A stretch of DNA of 64,000 bases from Nitrospira defluvii (GTDB lineage Bacteria; Nitrospirota; Nitrospiria; Nitrospirales; Nitrospiraceae): assembly GCA_000196815.1 (NCBI GenBank), contig FP929003.1, positions 1,116,001 to 1,180,000 on the forward strand, written 5' to 3'. The number at the start of each line of letters is the position of its first letter. Within the stretch, counting starts at the first letter, position 1. The notes beneath the pieces are model-generated. The model had not been told where the DNA came from and searched no databases. It was given only the letters and a program-made list of their open reading frames with translations. Positions 18,342-27,691 of this stretch are shown here, one piece after another. Made by a program: the position numbers and the translations under genes.

Positions 18342-19484
18342 ATGGGACCCTTCAGCGCCAGGCAGGAGGAGACGAGGGAAGGGAGCAGGCATTCGGCCGG
18401 TGACCCGTTGCATCGCCGACAGCGTCTCATGGTGGGGGCGGCGGCCCTGCTGGCGTGTCTCTTTTTCATTCTGGATCTCCAGTTGCCGCTCGGAGTGGCG
18501 AACGCGGTGCTGTACAGCGCCGTCGTCTTTCTGTCCGCGGCCAGCCAGTACCGATGGCTGCCGATCGGCACCGCCATCACCTGCTCGCTGTTGACCATCA
18601 TGGCCGCTCCGTTCAGTCCCCGTGTGCCGGGCCTTCCGGCATGGTTTGAGTGGGGCAATCACCTGTTCAGTCTGTTCGGCATCTGGACTCCGGTCATGTT
18701 TATCTATCAACGACGGCGCACGGAGTTACTGCTGAAGGAAGTCAACGAGCGGCTTGAGCAAGGAGTGGACGCGCGCACGGCGGACCTGGCCGCCAGCCGT
18801 CTGGCCTTGGAGCGAAGCGAAGAACAGCTGCATACGTTGACCGGTCGGATTCTGACGGCACAGGAAGAGGAGCGCCGGCGGATCGCCCAGGATTTGCATG
18901 ATGACGTGAATCAACGGCTGGCCTTGCTGATGTTGGATTTACAGACAGTTGACCGACAAATCGGGTCCGCCCCGGCAGAAGCTCAGGAGGGGATCCGCAA
19001 CGCTTTGAAGGGGCTGGAGGAGCTGTCGGACGATGTGCGCTTTATGGCCTACCGATTCCATCCCTCCATCCTGGACGATCTAGGGTTGAAAGCGGCCTTG
19101 CAGCGGTTGCTGGATGACTTTTCGAGCCGCACGGGGGTGAAGGCGCTGTTTGTGCACCAGCCGCTCGATCACCAGCTCGACAAAACCACATCGACCGCCG
19201 TCTACCGGGTGATCCAGGAAAGCCTGTCGAATATCGCGCGACATGCCAAGGCTACCCGGGTGGAGGTGGAGGTGACCGTGGAAGACGAGGGGCTGGCTGT
19301 GGTGGTGCGTGACGACGGCAGAGGGTTCGATCAGCTGGCGATCGATCGGGCCGAAGGCGGCTTGGGGTTGTTGAACATGCGAGAGCGTTTGTTGGCGGTG
19401 CAGGGATACTGCGAGGTGGAATCCAATCCGGGACGTGGCACGACGGTGTCGATGTATGTGCCGTTAGCGCGGGTGGCGACATGA
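18342..19484 (+). CDS. NarL-type sensor histidine kinase
   Basis: 380 residues. Four short hydrophobic segments (about 29-45, 51-67, 75-90, 105-122) form a membrane sensor without a large periplasmic domain. A coiled coil follows at about 125-175, then a HisKA_3 dimerisation domain with phospho-acceptor His186 in AQDLHDDVNQRLA, and a HATPase domain with VIQESLSNIARHA, DDGRGFD and GGLGLLNMRERL. The signal is unknown, and the membrane layout suits sensing within or at the membrane. The stop overlaps the downstream regulator start (ATGA at 19481-19484), so the pair is cotranslated. Confidence 0.92.
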   Translation: MGPFSARQEETREGSRHSAGDPLHRRQRLMVGAAALLACLFFILDLQLPLGVANAVLYSAVVFLSAASQYRWLPIGTAITCSLLTIMAAPFSPRVPGLPAWFEWGNHLFSLFGIWTPVMFIYQRRRTELLLKEVNERLEQGVDARTADLAASRLALERSEEQLHTLTGRILTAQEEERRRIAQDLHDDVNQRLALLMLDLQTVDRQIGSAPAEAQEGIRNALKGLEELSDDVRFMAYRFHPSILDDLGLKAALQRLLDDFSSRTGVKALFVHQPLDHQLDKTTSTAVYRVIQESLSNIARHAKATRVEVEVTVEDEGLAVVVRDDGRGFDQLAIDRAEGGLGLLNMRERLLAVQGYCEVESNPGRGTTVSMYVPLARVAT

Positions 19485-20125
19485 CCCTGCCGCGCGTGCT
19501 GCTGGCGGATGATCACACCCTGGTGTTGGAAGGGTTTCGGCGGCTGCTGGATGACCAGTGTGAACTGGTCGGGACCGTCGGGGACGGGCGTGCCCTGCTG
19601 GAGGCCATTCCGGAGTTGAAGCCGGATATCGTGATTCTTGATATCTCGATGCCGGTGCTCAACGGAATCGATGCGGCCCGTGTTCTGAAGGTCAAATTTC
19701 CCCAGGTCAAAGTGGTCTTTATCACGATGCATGCCGATCCGGCCTATGTGCGGGCGGCCTTCGAGGCCGGGGCTTCCGCCTATCTGCTCAAACGCTGCGT
19801 GGGCGAAGAATTGGGGCAGGCGATACGGGCTGTGCGGAGCGGGAACTTTTATGTGACCCCTCTGGTGACCAAGGATGTGGTGGAAAGTATGTTGCGCGGG
19901 ATCGATGGCGGGGCGCCGTCCGGTCCGGAACTCACCACCCGTCAGCGTGAAGTGCTGCAATTGCTGGCTGAAGGCCATACGGTGAAGGATATAGCCGGCA
20001 CGCTCAACATCTCCCCGCGCACCGTTGAGTTCCATAAAGGCCAGATCATGGAACAACTCAATCTTCATACCACTGTCGAACTCGTCAAATATGCCTTGGC
20101 CCAGGGATTAACCAGTCAAACATAG
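19481..20125 (+). CDS. NarL/FixJ-family response regulator
   Basis: 214 residues. The receiver domain (about 1-120) has the acidic pair LLADDH, phospho-acceptor Asp in VILDISMP, and the conserved Lys in YLLKRC. A LuxR-type helix-turn-helix follows at about 145-210 (ELTTRQREVLQLLAEG and SPRTVEFHKGQI). It is the cognate partner of the adjacent kinase by overlap and family. Target genes cannot be read from the sequence. Confidence 0.93.
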   Translation: MTLPRVLLADDHTLVLEGFRRLLDDQCELVGTVGDGRALLEAIPELKPDIVILDISMPVLNGIDAARVLKVKFPQVKVVFITMHADPAYVRAAFEAGASAYLLKRCVGEELGQAIRAVRSGNFYVTPLVTKDVVESMLRGIDGGAPSGPELTTRQREVLQLLAEGHTVKDIAGTLNISPRTVEFHKGQIMEQLNLHTTVELVKYALAQGLTSQT

Positions 20126-20279
20126 CTGCCTTCCTCCCGTTTCCCTCCCTTGGTCCCTTGAATTACTAGTCTAGGCGCAGGTATTTTTTGGCTGAAATGA
20201 CCCGCGTTATTACGCGTGTGGTTTTCCCTTCACTTGCCTACTATACGCCTCCATTTTCTAAGCAGTGACTCGTAGGAAT

Positions 20280-20711
20280 ATGAGAAAGAAGATGTCGCGT
20301 CCACGTGTCCTCATCGGCGATTCCTCGCGGGCTATGCTGGCCTTTCTGGAGATTTTGTTGGAACCTCAATTCGAGGTCGCGTCTTCTGAAACCGAAGCGG
20401 AAGCCATTGTATTGACTGCAAGAAAGATCTCCCCGGAGTTGGTCATTCTGGATTTCTCCCTCTCGTTTCTCGAAGGGCTCGGGGCTGCCCGGCAGCTGTA
20501 TGAGACGATGCCGAACAGCAAGGTCGTGTTTTTCTCTTCGCATGAAGACCCTGTCTACGTCACGGCAGCATTCGAGGCCGGTGCCAGGGGGTATCTCGTC
20601 AAGCATCTCACGGTCGACCTCGGGCATTATCTCGGCCGCGTGTTGCAAGGTGAACGGGTCTGTTGTCCGGATGGTCTTCACACGCGGGTGGCTCGCACGA
20701 AAGACACCTGA
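20280..20711 (+). CDS. stand-alone receiver domain protein
   Basis: 143 residues from the ATG at 20280. It is a single CheY-like receiver: acidic residue in VLIGDSS, phospho-acceptor in VILDFSLSFLEG, Ser in VVFFSSHED and the conserved Lys in GYLVKHL. The catalytic set is complete except that the usual acidic pair is reduced to one Asp. There is no DNA-binding domain. Sequence layout is close to the receiver of the preceding NarL-type regulator, so it may be a phosphate sink or diffusible output for the same kinase. Starts at GTG 20265 or ATG 20292 are possible. A TTGAAT/TATTTT pair with 18-bp spacing (20158-20187) could be its promoter. Confidence 0.8.
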   Translation: MRKKMSRPRVLIGDSSRAMLAFLEILLEPQFEVASSETEAEAIVLTARKISPELVILDFSLSFLEGLGAARQLYETMPNSKVVFFSSHEDPVYVTAAFEAGARGYLVKHLTVDLGHYLGRVLQGERVCCPDGLHTRVARTKDT

Positions 20712-20760
20712 CCGCCTGCTGTCCGGCCATGCGATGGATTCGCGCAAAAGGAGACCGACG

Positions 20761-20961
20761 ATGGTTCGAGTCGTACCGATGTGTGAGTTGTGCCGCCGGG
20801 TTCGTGATGAGGGGGCCTCGACCTGGGGGACCAACAGCTGGGTCGATTTTCCCAGTTACCTGGCACGACATGTCGTGCCGCCCTCTCAGGTGCGGTTTTC
20901 ACGGGATTATTGCAGTGAGTGCCGGCTCTCCTGCGACATTTTGAAGACCTACGGGGGGTAA
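20761..20961 (+). CDS. small zinc-ribbon protein (free-standing CxxC...CxxCxxxC module)
   Basis: 66 residues with MCELCRRVRDE at the start and YCSECRLSC at the end, five cysteines placed like a zinc ribbon, plus a central W/Y/F-rich segment. The pattern (PxCxxCKxxRDxxGxW, an aromatic-rich linker, then CPECxxxx) is the short module normally found as the C-terminal tail of PAS or receiver proteins. Here it is a separate gene 49 bases after the lone receiver gene. An AAGGAGA ribosome binding site precedes the ATG at 20761. The link to two-component signalling is inference from family pattern and position. Confidence 0.75.
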   Translation: MVRVVPMCELCRRVRDEGASTWGTNSWVDFPSYLARHVVPPSQVRFSRDYCSECRLSCDILKTYGG

Positions 20962-21178
20962 GGATGCGAAAGCCCTCGCGCGACACATTCTGTCCAAAGC
21001 ATCCGCCGAGCATCATCGGTCGTGCGGCATCCTACCAGTCCTGATCGTCCCGGTCGCTCTGTTCTGTCCATCCCCGTTGTCGGAATCGCCGCTGCCTCAT
21101 CTTTCATCTCCTCAATCCGCGTCCGTGGCGGCTTGCGCGATGTGTTGTCGTTTCCTGTTGTGCTACGATGATTCTCTG

Positions 21179-24100
21179 ATGTCTGCCCTGCCGTTTCATC
21201 CCATCGTTGCCGAGTGGTTCTCGACCCGATTCTCCTCTGCGACGAATGTCCAGATGCAGGCCTGGCCTGCGATTCAATCCGGTCGTGACGTGCTGATCTC
21301 AGCGCCGACGGGGTCGGGGAAGACCCTCGCGGCCTTTCTCTCCTGCATCGATACTCTCTTTCAGCAGGCGGTACGCTGTGAGCTGCGGGATGAGACGCAA
21401 GTGCTCTATGTCTCGCCGCTGAAAGCACTCAGCAACGATGTGCAGAAGAATCTGCAACAGCCGCTCAGCGAGATCGGGCAGGCCGCGTTGGCTGCCGGCC
21501 TGTTGCTGCCTGAGTTGCGGGTGGTCGTGCGTACCGGCGACACGCCTATGGCCGAGCGGCAACAGATGCTTCGGCGTCCGCCGCACATTCTGATCACGAC
21601 GCCCGAATCGTTGTTTATCCTGCTGACGGCGGAAAAGAGCCGGGCGATGCTGAAAACCGTGCGCACCGTCATTGTGGATGAAATTCATGCCGTGGCGCCC
21701 AATAAGCGAGGGGCGCATCTGGCCCTGTCGCTGGAGCGGGTCACGGCGCTCACCGGCGCCGAGGTTCAACGTATCGGCCTGTCGGCAACGCAGCGTCCCA
21801 TCGAAACCATTGCGAAGTTCTTGGTCGGAAATAGGAACCCGTCAAGCGTCGACGGTCACACGTCATACCAAGACGTCAGCCATCAGCCATCAGCCATCGG
21901 CTCTGCGCCTTGTACGGTCATCGACGTGGGCCATCGCCGCGATATGGATCTGGCCGTTGAAGTGCCGAAGGATGAACTCGGCGCTGTCGCGACGAATGCG
22001 ATCTGGAGCGATATCTATGATCGTGTCGCCGCGCTGGTCGAAGCGCATCGGTCCACCCTGGTGTTTGTGAATACGCGACGGCTGGCTGAGCGGGTCTCGC
22101 ACTATTTGGAAGAGCGGTTGCGGCATCTTGGGGACGAAGTGGTCGCGGCGCATCACGGCAGTCTGTCTCGAACGATCCGCCTGTCGGCCGAAGATCGATT
22201 GAAAACGGGCGCCGTGCGCGTGGTGGTAGCCACGGCATCGCTGGAACTCGGCATCGATGTCGGAACCGTCGATCTCGTGTGCCAGATCGGGTCCCCCCGC
22301 TCGATCGCCACCGGCCTCCAGCGGATCGGTCGGGCGGGCCATTGGGTTCACGCCATTCCCAAGGGCCGGCTCTTCGCCACTACGCGCGACGAATTGATCG
22401 AATGCGCCGCGTTGATCCGGGCGATCAGGGCCGGGGTGTTGGACCGCATCGAGGTGCCCCCTGCGCCGCTGGATGTATTAGCCCAGCAGATCGTAGCCGC
22501 CGCGGCGACCCAGTCGTGGGATGAGGCAGAGCTCTACGATCTCTGCCGGCGCGCGATGCCCTACCGCGATCTGGATCGGTCGACCTTCGATGCCGTCGTC
22601 ACCATGCTCGCCGATGGGTACGTGACCAGCCGGGGCCGGGGGCGGGCCTACCTCCATCACGATCGCATCAATCGTCACATACGGGGTCGTCGCGGGGCTC
22701 GCCTGGCGGCCATTACCTCAGGCGGTGCAATCCCCGACACGGCCAACTACGCCGTGATTGCGGAGCCGGACGGCACGGTGGTGGGGTCGGTCGATGAGGA
22801 TTTCGCGGTCGAGAGTCTGGCCGGAGACATCATCCTGCTGGGCAACACGTCCTGGCGGATCAAAGGTGTGGAGACCGGCAAGCTGCGGGTCGAAGATGCG
22901 CAGGGCGCTCCGCCGACGATTCCGTTCTGGCGCGGGGAGGCCCCGGCCCGTACGGCGGAACTGTCCGCGGAAGTGGCGCGTCTGAAGGCCGACATCGACC
23001 ATCGACTTGCTGCCGACCAGGCGCTCTCCATGGCTTCTGCACCGCCCGTGCAATGGCTCAGGCAGGAATGTGGTCTCGACCAGCGGGGGGCGCAACAGGC
23101 AGTCGAATATATCCTGGCGGGCAAGGCGGTGCTGGGGACGGTCCCGACGCAGCAGACCATCGTGGCGGAGCGATTCTTCGACGAAAGCGGCGGGATGCAG
23201 CTGGTCATCCATGCGCCGTTCGGCGGGCGGGTCAACCGAGCCTGGGGCTTGGCATTGCGCAAGCGGTTTTGTGTGACATTCGACTTCGAATTGCAGGCCG
23301 CCGCCACGGATGAAGGTATCGTTCTCTCGTTGGGGGAGAAGCACAGCTTTCCGCTCGAGACGGTGTTTGCGTTTCTGAACGTCAACACGTTGCGGGAGGT
23401 GCTCACACAGGCGGTGCTGCAAGCGCCGATGTTCATGACCCGGTGGCGGTGGAATGCCTCGCGGGCCCTGGCGTTGCTTCGGTTTGTCGGAGGGAAGCGG
23501 GTGGCGCCACAGATCCAACGAATGCGCGCCGAAGATCTCCTCGCCGCGGTGTTTCCCGATGCGATTGCCTGTCAGGATAATTTCCAGGGTGCGCGAACGG
23601 TCCGGCAGATTCCGGACCATCCGTTGGCGCAGGAGACGATCCGTGATTGTCTGACGGAAGCGATGGATCTCGACGGTTTGATCGCCGTCCTGGAGAAGAT
23701 CGAGCGCGGCGCGATGACCTGTCTGGCCGTCGATACGCCGATGCCTTCGGCCTTCTGCCACGAAATTTTGAACGCCAATCCCTATGCCTTCCTCGATGAT
23801 GCGCCGTTGGAGGAGCGCCGGGCCAGGGCGGTGGATATGCGGCGCAGTTTGCCGCCTGAGCTGGCGGGTGGCATGGGCGCGCTGGATCAATCGGCCGTCG
23901 ATCAGGTCAGTGAGGAGTCCTGGCCGGTGGTGCGGGACGCGGAGGAATTTCACGATGCGCTGTTGTCGCTGGGCTGGGTGCCCTGCGAGCGAATGCCAGG
24001 CTGGGACTTGCTGGTGCCGACGCTGGCGGCGGCCGGTCGCGTCGCGACCCTCTGGCAGGGAGAGACGAAGCTGGGGTGGCTGGCAGCGGAGTATCGTCAT

Positions 24101-25558
24101 TACGCTTGCCTGCTCTTTCCCGATGCGCGGATCGATCCGGCGACCGGCCCGGTTGATTCGACGGAACAGGTGGAGCAGGAAGAGGTCCTGAACCGGGTGG
24201 TGCTGGGATGGATGGAGAGTATCGGCCCCACGACGGCCGGGGAACTGTCGCAGACGCTGCATCTGTCCGAGTCGGACGTTCAGTCGGCGTTTCTGCGACT
24301 CGAGTCCCAGGGCCATCTGCTCCGTGGCCGATTTTCGCCTCACGCTTCACGAACGACGAGTGACGTCGTTGAGTGGTGTCATCGCCGCCTGCTCGCCAGG
24401 ATTCACCGGTTGACGATCGGGCGGTTACGCAAAGAAATCGAGCCGGTGACGGCTGCCGAGTTCATGCGGTTCTTGTTTCAGTGGCAACATGCGGCGCCCG
24501 GCGCGCGTCTACACGGGGAAGCCGGACTCCTTGAAGTCGTCAAACAACTCGGTGGATTTGAGGCCGCTGCCTCGGCCTGGGAATCACAGATCCTGCGCGT
24601 TCGCATGGCCAAGTATCAGCCCGAGTGGCTCGATCGGCTTTGTTTGAGCGGCGCACTGATGTGGGGTCGCCTGACGCCGCATCCCCGTCTGATGCAGGAG
24701 TTGAATCCTGTGTCGGGGCGCCGGGTGATTCCGACCCGGGTTGCGCCCGTCGGTATCTTTGTGCGCGAAGATGGACCGGTCTTGCTGGCGGCGGTCGGTG
24801 AGGAGTTGGCGCGTCTCGATCTGTCCGCACGCGTGAGTGGTTCGGCGCAAGCCATCCGACATTGCCTGCAGGCGCGGGGCGCGAGTTTTTTCAGCGAGCT
24901 GTTGCATGGGACGCGGCTGCTGGCCTCCGAAGTGGAAGACGGGTTGTGGGAACTGGTCGCGGCCGGCCTGGTGACCGCCGACGGGTTCGACAATCTGCGT
25001 TCGCTGATCGATCCGAAGCGGCGGCGTGCGGAGGCGTCGGATCGAAGTCGCCGGCCGCGCCATGTGGGGGGACGCTGGTCGCTCCTGAGATCGACTGAGA
25101 GCAGTCCGCTGTCGGCCATCACCGCTACCGAGCATTTGGCTCGGCAACTGTTGCAGCGGTATGGAGTAGTGTTTCGAGATCTCCTGGGGCGGGAGTCGAC
25201 GGTCTCGTCCTGGCGCGATCTGCTGGTCTGTTACCGGCGGCTCGAATTGACGGGTGAAATTCGCGGGGGGCGGTTTGTGAGCGGCTTTACCGGCGAGCAG
25301 TTTGCCCTGCCAGGCGCATTGGAGTCGTTGCGGGCGCTCAAGAAGCGGCCTGGTGCTGCGACTCAGCAGGATATCAAAATTTCCGCCGCCGATCCGTTGA
25401 ATCTCGCGGGGCTCATTCTGCCTGGGCCTCGTATTGCCGCGGTGCCGTCGAACTTCGTGGTCTTTCGGGATGGGGTGGTCGTTCGTACGGTGACGGGGCG
25501 CGAGACGAACGACCGGCCCGGGTCGCCGGTCGTCGAGGTCGGTCGCGTCAGCGGATAG
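21179..25558 (+). CDS. lhr: Lhr-type DEAD/DEAH-box helicase
   Basis: 1459-residue superfamily 2 helicase. Residues 1-450 form the two RecA folds: SAPTGSGKT near 40-48, DEIH near 167, LSATQRP, then ELGIDVG and QRIGRAGHW. The Lhr core winged-helix and beta-bundle domains follow, then a long C-terminal region as in E. coli Lhr (about 1540 residues). The family acts in DNA repair and RNA/DNA unwinding. Two in-frame insertions look foreign: about 25 residues after FLVGNR (bases about 21838-21903, containing three CAGCCAT copies) and a short HASRTT stretch (about 24339-24363). The ATG at 21179 gives the normal N terminus. Confidence 0.9.
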   Translation: MSALPFHPIVAEWFSTRFSSATNVQMQAWPAIQSGRDVLISAPTGSGKTLAAFLSCIDTLFQQAVRCELRDETQVLYVSPLKALSNDVQKNLQQPLSEIGQAALAAGLLLPELRVVVRTGDTPMAERQQMLRRPPHILITTPESLFILLTAEKSRAMLKTVRTVIVDEIHAVAPNKRGAHLALSLERVTALTGAEVQRIGLSATQRPIETIAKFLVGNRNPSSVDGHTSYQDVSHQPSAIGSAPCTVIDVGHRRDMDLAVEVPKDELGAVATNAIWSDIYDRVAALVEAHRSTLVFVNTRRLAERVSHYLEERLRHLGDEVVAAHHGSLSRTIRLSAEDRLKTGAVRVVVATASLELGIDVGTVDLVCQIGSPRSIATGLQRIGRAGHWVHAIPKGRLFATTRDELIECAALIRAIRAGVLDRIEVPPAPLDVLAQQIVAAAATQSWDEAELYDLCRRAMPYRDLDRSTFDAVVTMLADGYVTSRGRGRAYLHHDRINRHIRGRRGARLAAITSGGAIPDTANYAVIAEPDGTVVGSVDEDFAVESLAGDIILLGNTSWRIKGVETGKLRVEDAQGAPPTIPFWRGEAPARTAELSAEVARLKADIDHRLAADQALSMASAPPVQWLRQECGLDQRGAQQAVEYILAGKAVLGTVPTQQTIVAERFFDESGGMQLVIHAPFGGRVNRAWGLALRKRFCVTFDFELQAAATDEGIVLSLGEKHSFPLETVFAFLNVNTLREVLTQAVLQAPMFMTRWRWNASRALALLRFVGGKRVAPQIQRMRAEDLLAAVFPDAIACQDNFQGARTVRQIPDHPLAQETIRDCLTEAMDLDGLIAVLEKIERGAMTCLAVDTPMPSAFCHEILNANPYAFLDDAPLEERRARAVDMRRSLPPELAGGMGALDQSAVDQVSEESWPVVRDAEEFHDALLSLGWVPCERMPGWDLLVPTLAAAGRVATLWQGETKLGWLAAEYRHYACLLFPDARIDPATGPVDSTEQVEQEEVLNRVVLGWMESIGPTTAGELSQTLHLSESDVQSAFLRLESQGHLLRGRFSPHASRTTSDVVEWCHRRLLARIHRLTIGRLRKEIEPVTAAEFMRFLFQWQHAAPGARLHGEAGLLEVVKQLGGFEAAASAWESQILRVRMAKYQPEWLDRLCLSGALMWGRLTPHPRLMQELNPVSGRRVIPTRVAPVGIFVREDGPVLLAAVGEELARLDLSARVSGSAQAIRHCLQARGASFFSELLHGTRLLASEVEDGLWELVAAGLVTADGFDNLRSLIDPKRRRAEASDRSRRPRHVGGRWSLLRSTESSPLSAITATEHLARQLLQRYGVVFRDLLGRESTVSSWRDLLVCYRRLELTGEIRGGRFVSGFTGEQFALPGALESLRALKKRPGAATQQDIKISAADPLNLAGLILPGPRIAAVPSNFVVFRDGVVVRTVTGRETNDRPGSPVVEVGRVSG
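21877..21897. repeat. three tandem CAGCCAT heptads inside lhr
   Basis: Three exact copies of CAGCCAT (21877-21883, 21884-21890, 21891-21897) in frame within the helicase gene. A single related unit, TATCAGCCATTGGCTA, occurs in the spacer at 56925-56940. Confidence 0.8.
24339..24363. repeat. short interspersed TTCACG-type repeat inside lhr
   Basis: Contains CGCTTCACGAACGACGAG, matching words found at 35975-36010 (reverse complement) and 55397-55432. Here it is read in frame as HASRTT within the helicase. Confidence 0.6.
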
Positions 25559-25587
25559 TACTCAGGCCGCCCTACGTGGCCCGTGTC

Positions 25588-26442
25588 TCAGATCAGTTTG
25601 GCCGGAATTGCCAGCAAGGGGCAGCGCGCGCCTCTGAGCACGCGTTCCGTGGTGCTGCCGCGCAGCATCTCCAGTAAGCTGTCCTGCCCTTTCGTTGCCA
25701 TGACGATCAAGTCCACATCGAACTCTGCGCCTGCCGCTAGAATCCATTCCACCGGATCGCCTTTGCCGAATAACTGATTCCAGGACCAGCCTGCTTTTTG
25801 AGGCAGTTCCAGCTGGTTGACGTCCGATTCTTTCCCCGCATGAACCAGGGTCAGCTCGACGGGAGGGGCGCTCAGTTCCGAGATCAGCGCGCTTGCGGCA
25901 TCGATGGCGGGCTGGGAAGGCGGCTGGATGGAAATAGGCAGGAGTAAGCGCTGGAGCGTGGTCTGGCCGGTCTGCCGGGATACGAATCCCTCCACGTGTG
26001 ACGGGACAAACAACGTCTTCACCTGCATTTCACGGGAGACCGGTTCCGCGAGCGCGTGATGCAGCCACCGGGCGAATCCTTCGTGCTGATGCGTGGCCAG
26101 CACCATCAGGTCTGTCGGCGACGTCGTCAGATGATGCATGATGGCTTGTTTGGCATCGGAGGCCAGGGCGCGCACCTTCCTGATCCGGATGCCCAGTTTG
26201 GTCACATCACCTTTGGAGCTGGATTCCGGCAGCAGTCCCCATTGAGCCAGAGTCGGGCGAATACGGGGGAAGTCTTCGAATCCCTCCGGAGAGACGGCCG
26301 GGTCCACATGCATGATCGTCAGCTCGGCACGAAACACCAGCGCCAGCTTGAGTGCATGGGCGAAGGCCACCTGGCTGTCCTGCGAAAAATCTGTCGGGTG
26401 GAAGATCCGATGAATTGTGAACGGAGGGCGCAACGCATTCAT
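25588..26442 (-). CDS. tandem universal stress protein
   Basis: 284 residues containing two UspA-like domains. The first (about 8-150) begins IHRIFHPTDFSQDSQVAF and has TDLMVLATH. The second (about 165-284) begins LQRLLLPI and ends with VDLIVMATKGQDSLLEMLRGSTTERVLRGARCPLLAIP, close to the nucleotide-binding GxxGxx(9)G(S/T) motif region. Tandem Usp proteins are cytosolic stress-response factors. There is no membrane segment. It lies downstream of the lipoprotein gene on the same strand with a 70-base gap, so cotranscription is possible. Confidence 0.88.
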   Translation of the reverse strand: MNALRPPFTIHRIFHPTDFSQDSQVAFAHALKLALVFRAELTIMHVDPAVSPEGFEDFPRIRPTLAQWGLLPESSSKGDVTKLGIRIRKVRALASDAKQAIMHHLTTSPTDLMVLATHQHEGFARWLHHALAEPVSREMQVKTLFVPSHVEGFVSRQTGQTTLQRLLLPISIQPPSQPAIDAASALISELSAPPVELTLVHAGKESDVNQLELPQKAGWSWNQLFGKGDPVEWILAAGAEFDVDLIVMATKGQDSLLEMLRGSTTERVLRGARCPLLAIPAKLI

Positions 26443-26513
26443 GTCGATGTCGAACTCCAGTGAGGTGCTGTGATCAGCACTGCTGCCGGTTGCCCACGGC
26501 CCGCACGGAACGG

Positions 26514-26909
26514 CTAGCGCAGCGACGATTGAAGATGGTTCACCAAATCGGTGGTTGAAGTGCTACCGGACCGGATCCATCGAGCGAATGAATCCTGCGC
26601 GGACGGTTGAAATACCGATGCGTGGGAGGCGCCCGTCAGGCGGTCCAACGAGGCCAGGTACTCGCCTTGTCCGCGGGCCGTATCGGCTTGAAGATTGTCC
26701 GCATTGTAGGCGGTGAAGGCCGCAACCTTGTGTTCGGATTTCAGCAGGCCATCTTCGTTCCACCAGATGCGTCCGGATGTGGTCCCGGTAATGTTCGAGG
26801 TCGTGTCCGTCGTTTCCTTGAAGGTGGCTTTGAACGAGCAGGCCGAGAGCAACAAGACGAGAGAGAGCCCTCCGAATACGGCGAGGATCGGGCGATGATT
26901 GGAAAACAT
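26514..26909 (-). CDS. lipoprotein of unknown function
   Basis: 131 residues starting MFSNHRPILAVFGG. A signal peptide ends in the lipobox LSAC (Cys24), so the protein should be lipid-anchored. The mature part has SFKATFKETTDTTSNITGT and a helical C-terminal region with DNLQADTARGQGEYLASL. Such short lipoproteins occur in several Gram-negative groups. No function can be assigned. The ATG has an AAAGGAG ribosome binding site. The longer frame to 27137 is rejected. Confidence 0.75.
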   Translation of the reverse strand: MFSNHRPILAVFGGLSLVLLLSACSFKATFKETTDTTSNITGTTSGRIWWNEDGLLKSEHKVAAFTAYNADNLQADTARGQGEYLASLDRLTGASHASVFQPSAQDSFARWIRSGSTSTTDLVNHLQSSLR

Positions 26910-27162
26910 GCGTAGACTCCTTTCGGGAGGCGAACAGAATTGTGCCGCGACTATACCATAGTGGAGACCAAATTGAGCCAGCTGAGAGCGCGGATATCCT
27001 CGCGCAAGTCCGGATCGTTCGCGGGCCGTCGCCGTTGACAATAGCGGCGAGCATGAGCACAATCGCCAAGGCCTTGATGGGGCAGAACTTCGGGCGAGGC
27101 GGTCTGGGGAGAGCAGCGGACCCAGGGGCCGGCGCACCCCGGAAAGATGAGGAGGCTAGAAG

Positions 27163-27603
27163 ATGAAGACACGCGTGTTGCTATATGGGCTTGTCGGCGT
27201 CACTTTCGGTGTTGCGCCGGTGCGGGCGGAATCGGTTCCGATGAAGCCGGGCGAGTATCAAGTCACGGCGGTCACGGATGCCAGCAACGGCGAGGCAGGG
27301 AAACCGGACACCCGCACTCGCTGCGTGAGGGAGGAGCATCTCGCCAATCCGGATGCCGTCTTTAACTACTACGCCTTGAATGGGTTTCAGCCCAACCCGT
27401 CCAGCAAGGTGGTGAATGTGTCGATCCAAGGCGGGAAGGTCAGTTATGACATCGAAGGCGTCTACGCGGTCACTCGTGTGGAGGGGACGGTGTCTCCCAC
27501 TGGATTTTCCGTGGTACGGAAAGCGACGCCCAAAGGTGATCATGCGCTGTCGGTGACCATGAAAGTCGACGCGAAACGAACCGGGGATTGTCCCGGAAAG
27601 TGA
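27163..27603 (+). CDS. secreted DUF3617 protein
   Basis: 146 residues with a signal peptide (about 1-22, ending VRA-ES). The mature part starts VPMKPGEYQVTAVTD, then TRTRCVREEHLANPDAVF and ends KRTGDCPGK. This is the DUF3617 layout: an early PGxWxxT strand, a Cys-containing CxxxE, and a closing Cys near the end that may form a disulfide. The family is periplasmic with unknown role. A GAGGAGG ribosome binding site lies before the ATG. It is transcribed alone and ended by the 27648-27673 hairpin. Confidence 0.8.
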   Translation: MKTRVLLYGLVGVTFGVAPVRAESVPMKPGEYQVTAVTDASNGEAGKPDTRTRCVREEHLANPDAVFNYYALNGFQPNPSSKVVNVSIQGGKVSYDIEGVYAVTRVEGTVSPTGFSVVRKATPKGDHALSVTMKVDAKRTGDCPGK

Positions 27604-27647
27604 TGCCGTTCAGGCCGCGTGTCGACGCTACCATATGCCTGCTGATG

Positions 27648-27673
27648 CGGAGGCCGGGTTGTCCCGGCCTCCG
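27648..27673. terminator. bidirectional hairpin terminator
   Basis: Perfect 11-bp GC-rich stem (27648-27658 with 27663-27673) and TTGT loop between the convergent DUF3617 and DUF2330 genes. Short T-rich stretch on the plus side only (GTTTC). Confidence 0.65.
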
Positions 27674-27691
27674 GCGTTTCGACTGCTGCCG

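Noticed and set aside
20203-20216. CGCG...CGCG palindrome as a terminator or operator upstream of the lone receiver
   Set aside because: Only a 5-bp stem with weak extension. Too short to support either call.
22718-24343. 541-residue open frame antisense to lhr
   Set aside because: It is a GC-rich shadow frame: Arg/Gln/His/Pro-rich, no family similarity, no ribosome binding site, and lies fully inside a well-supported gene.
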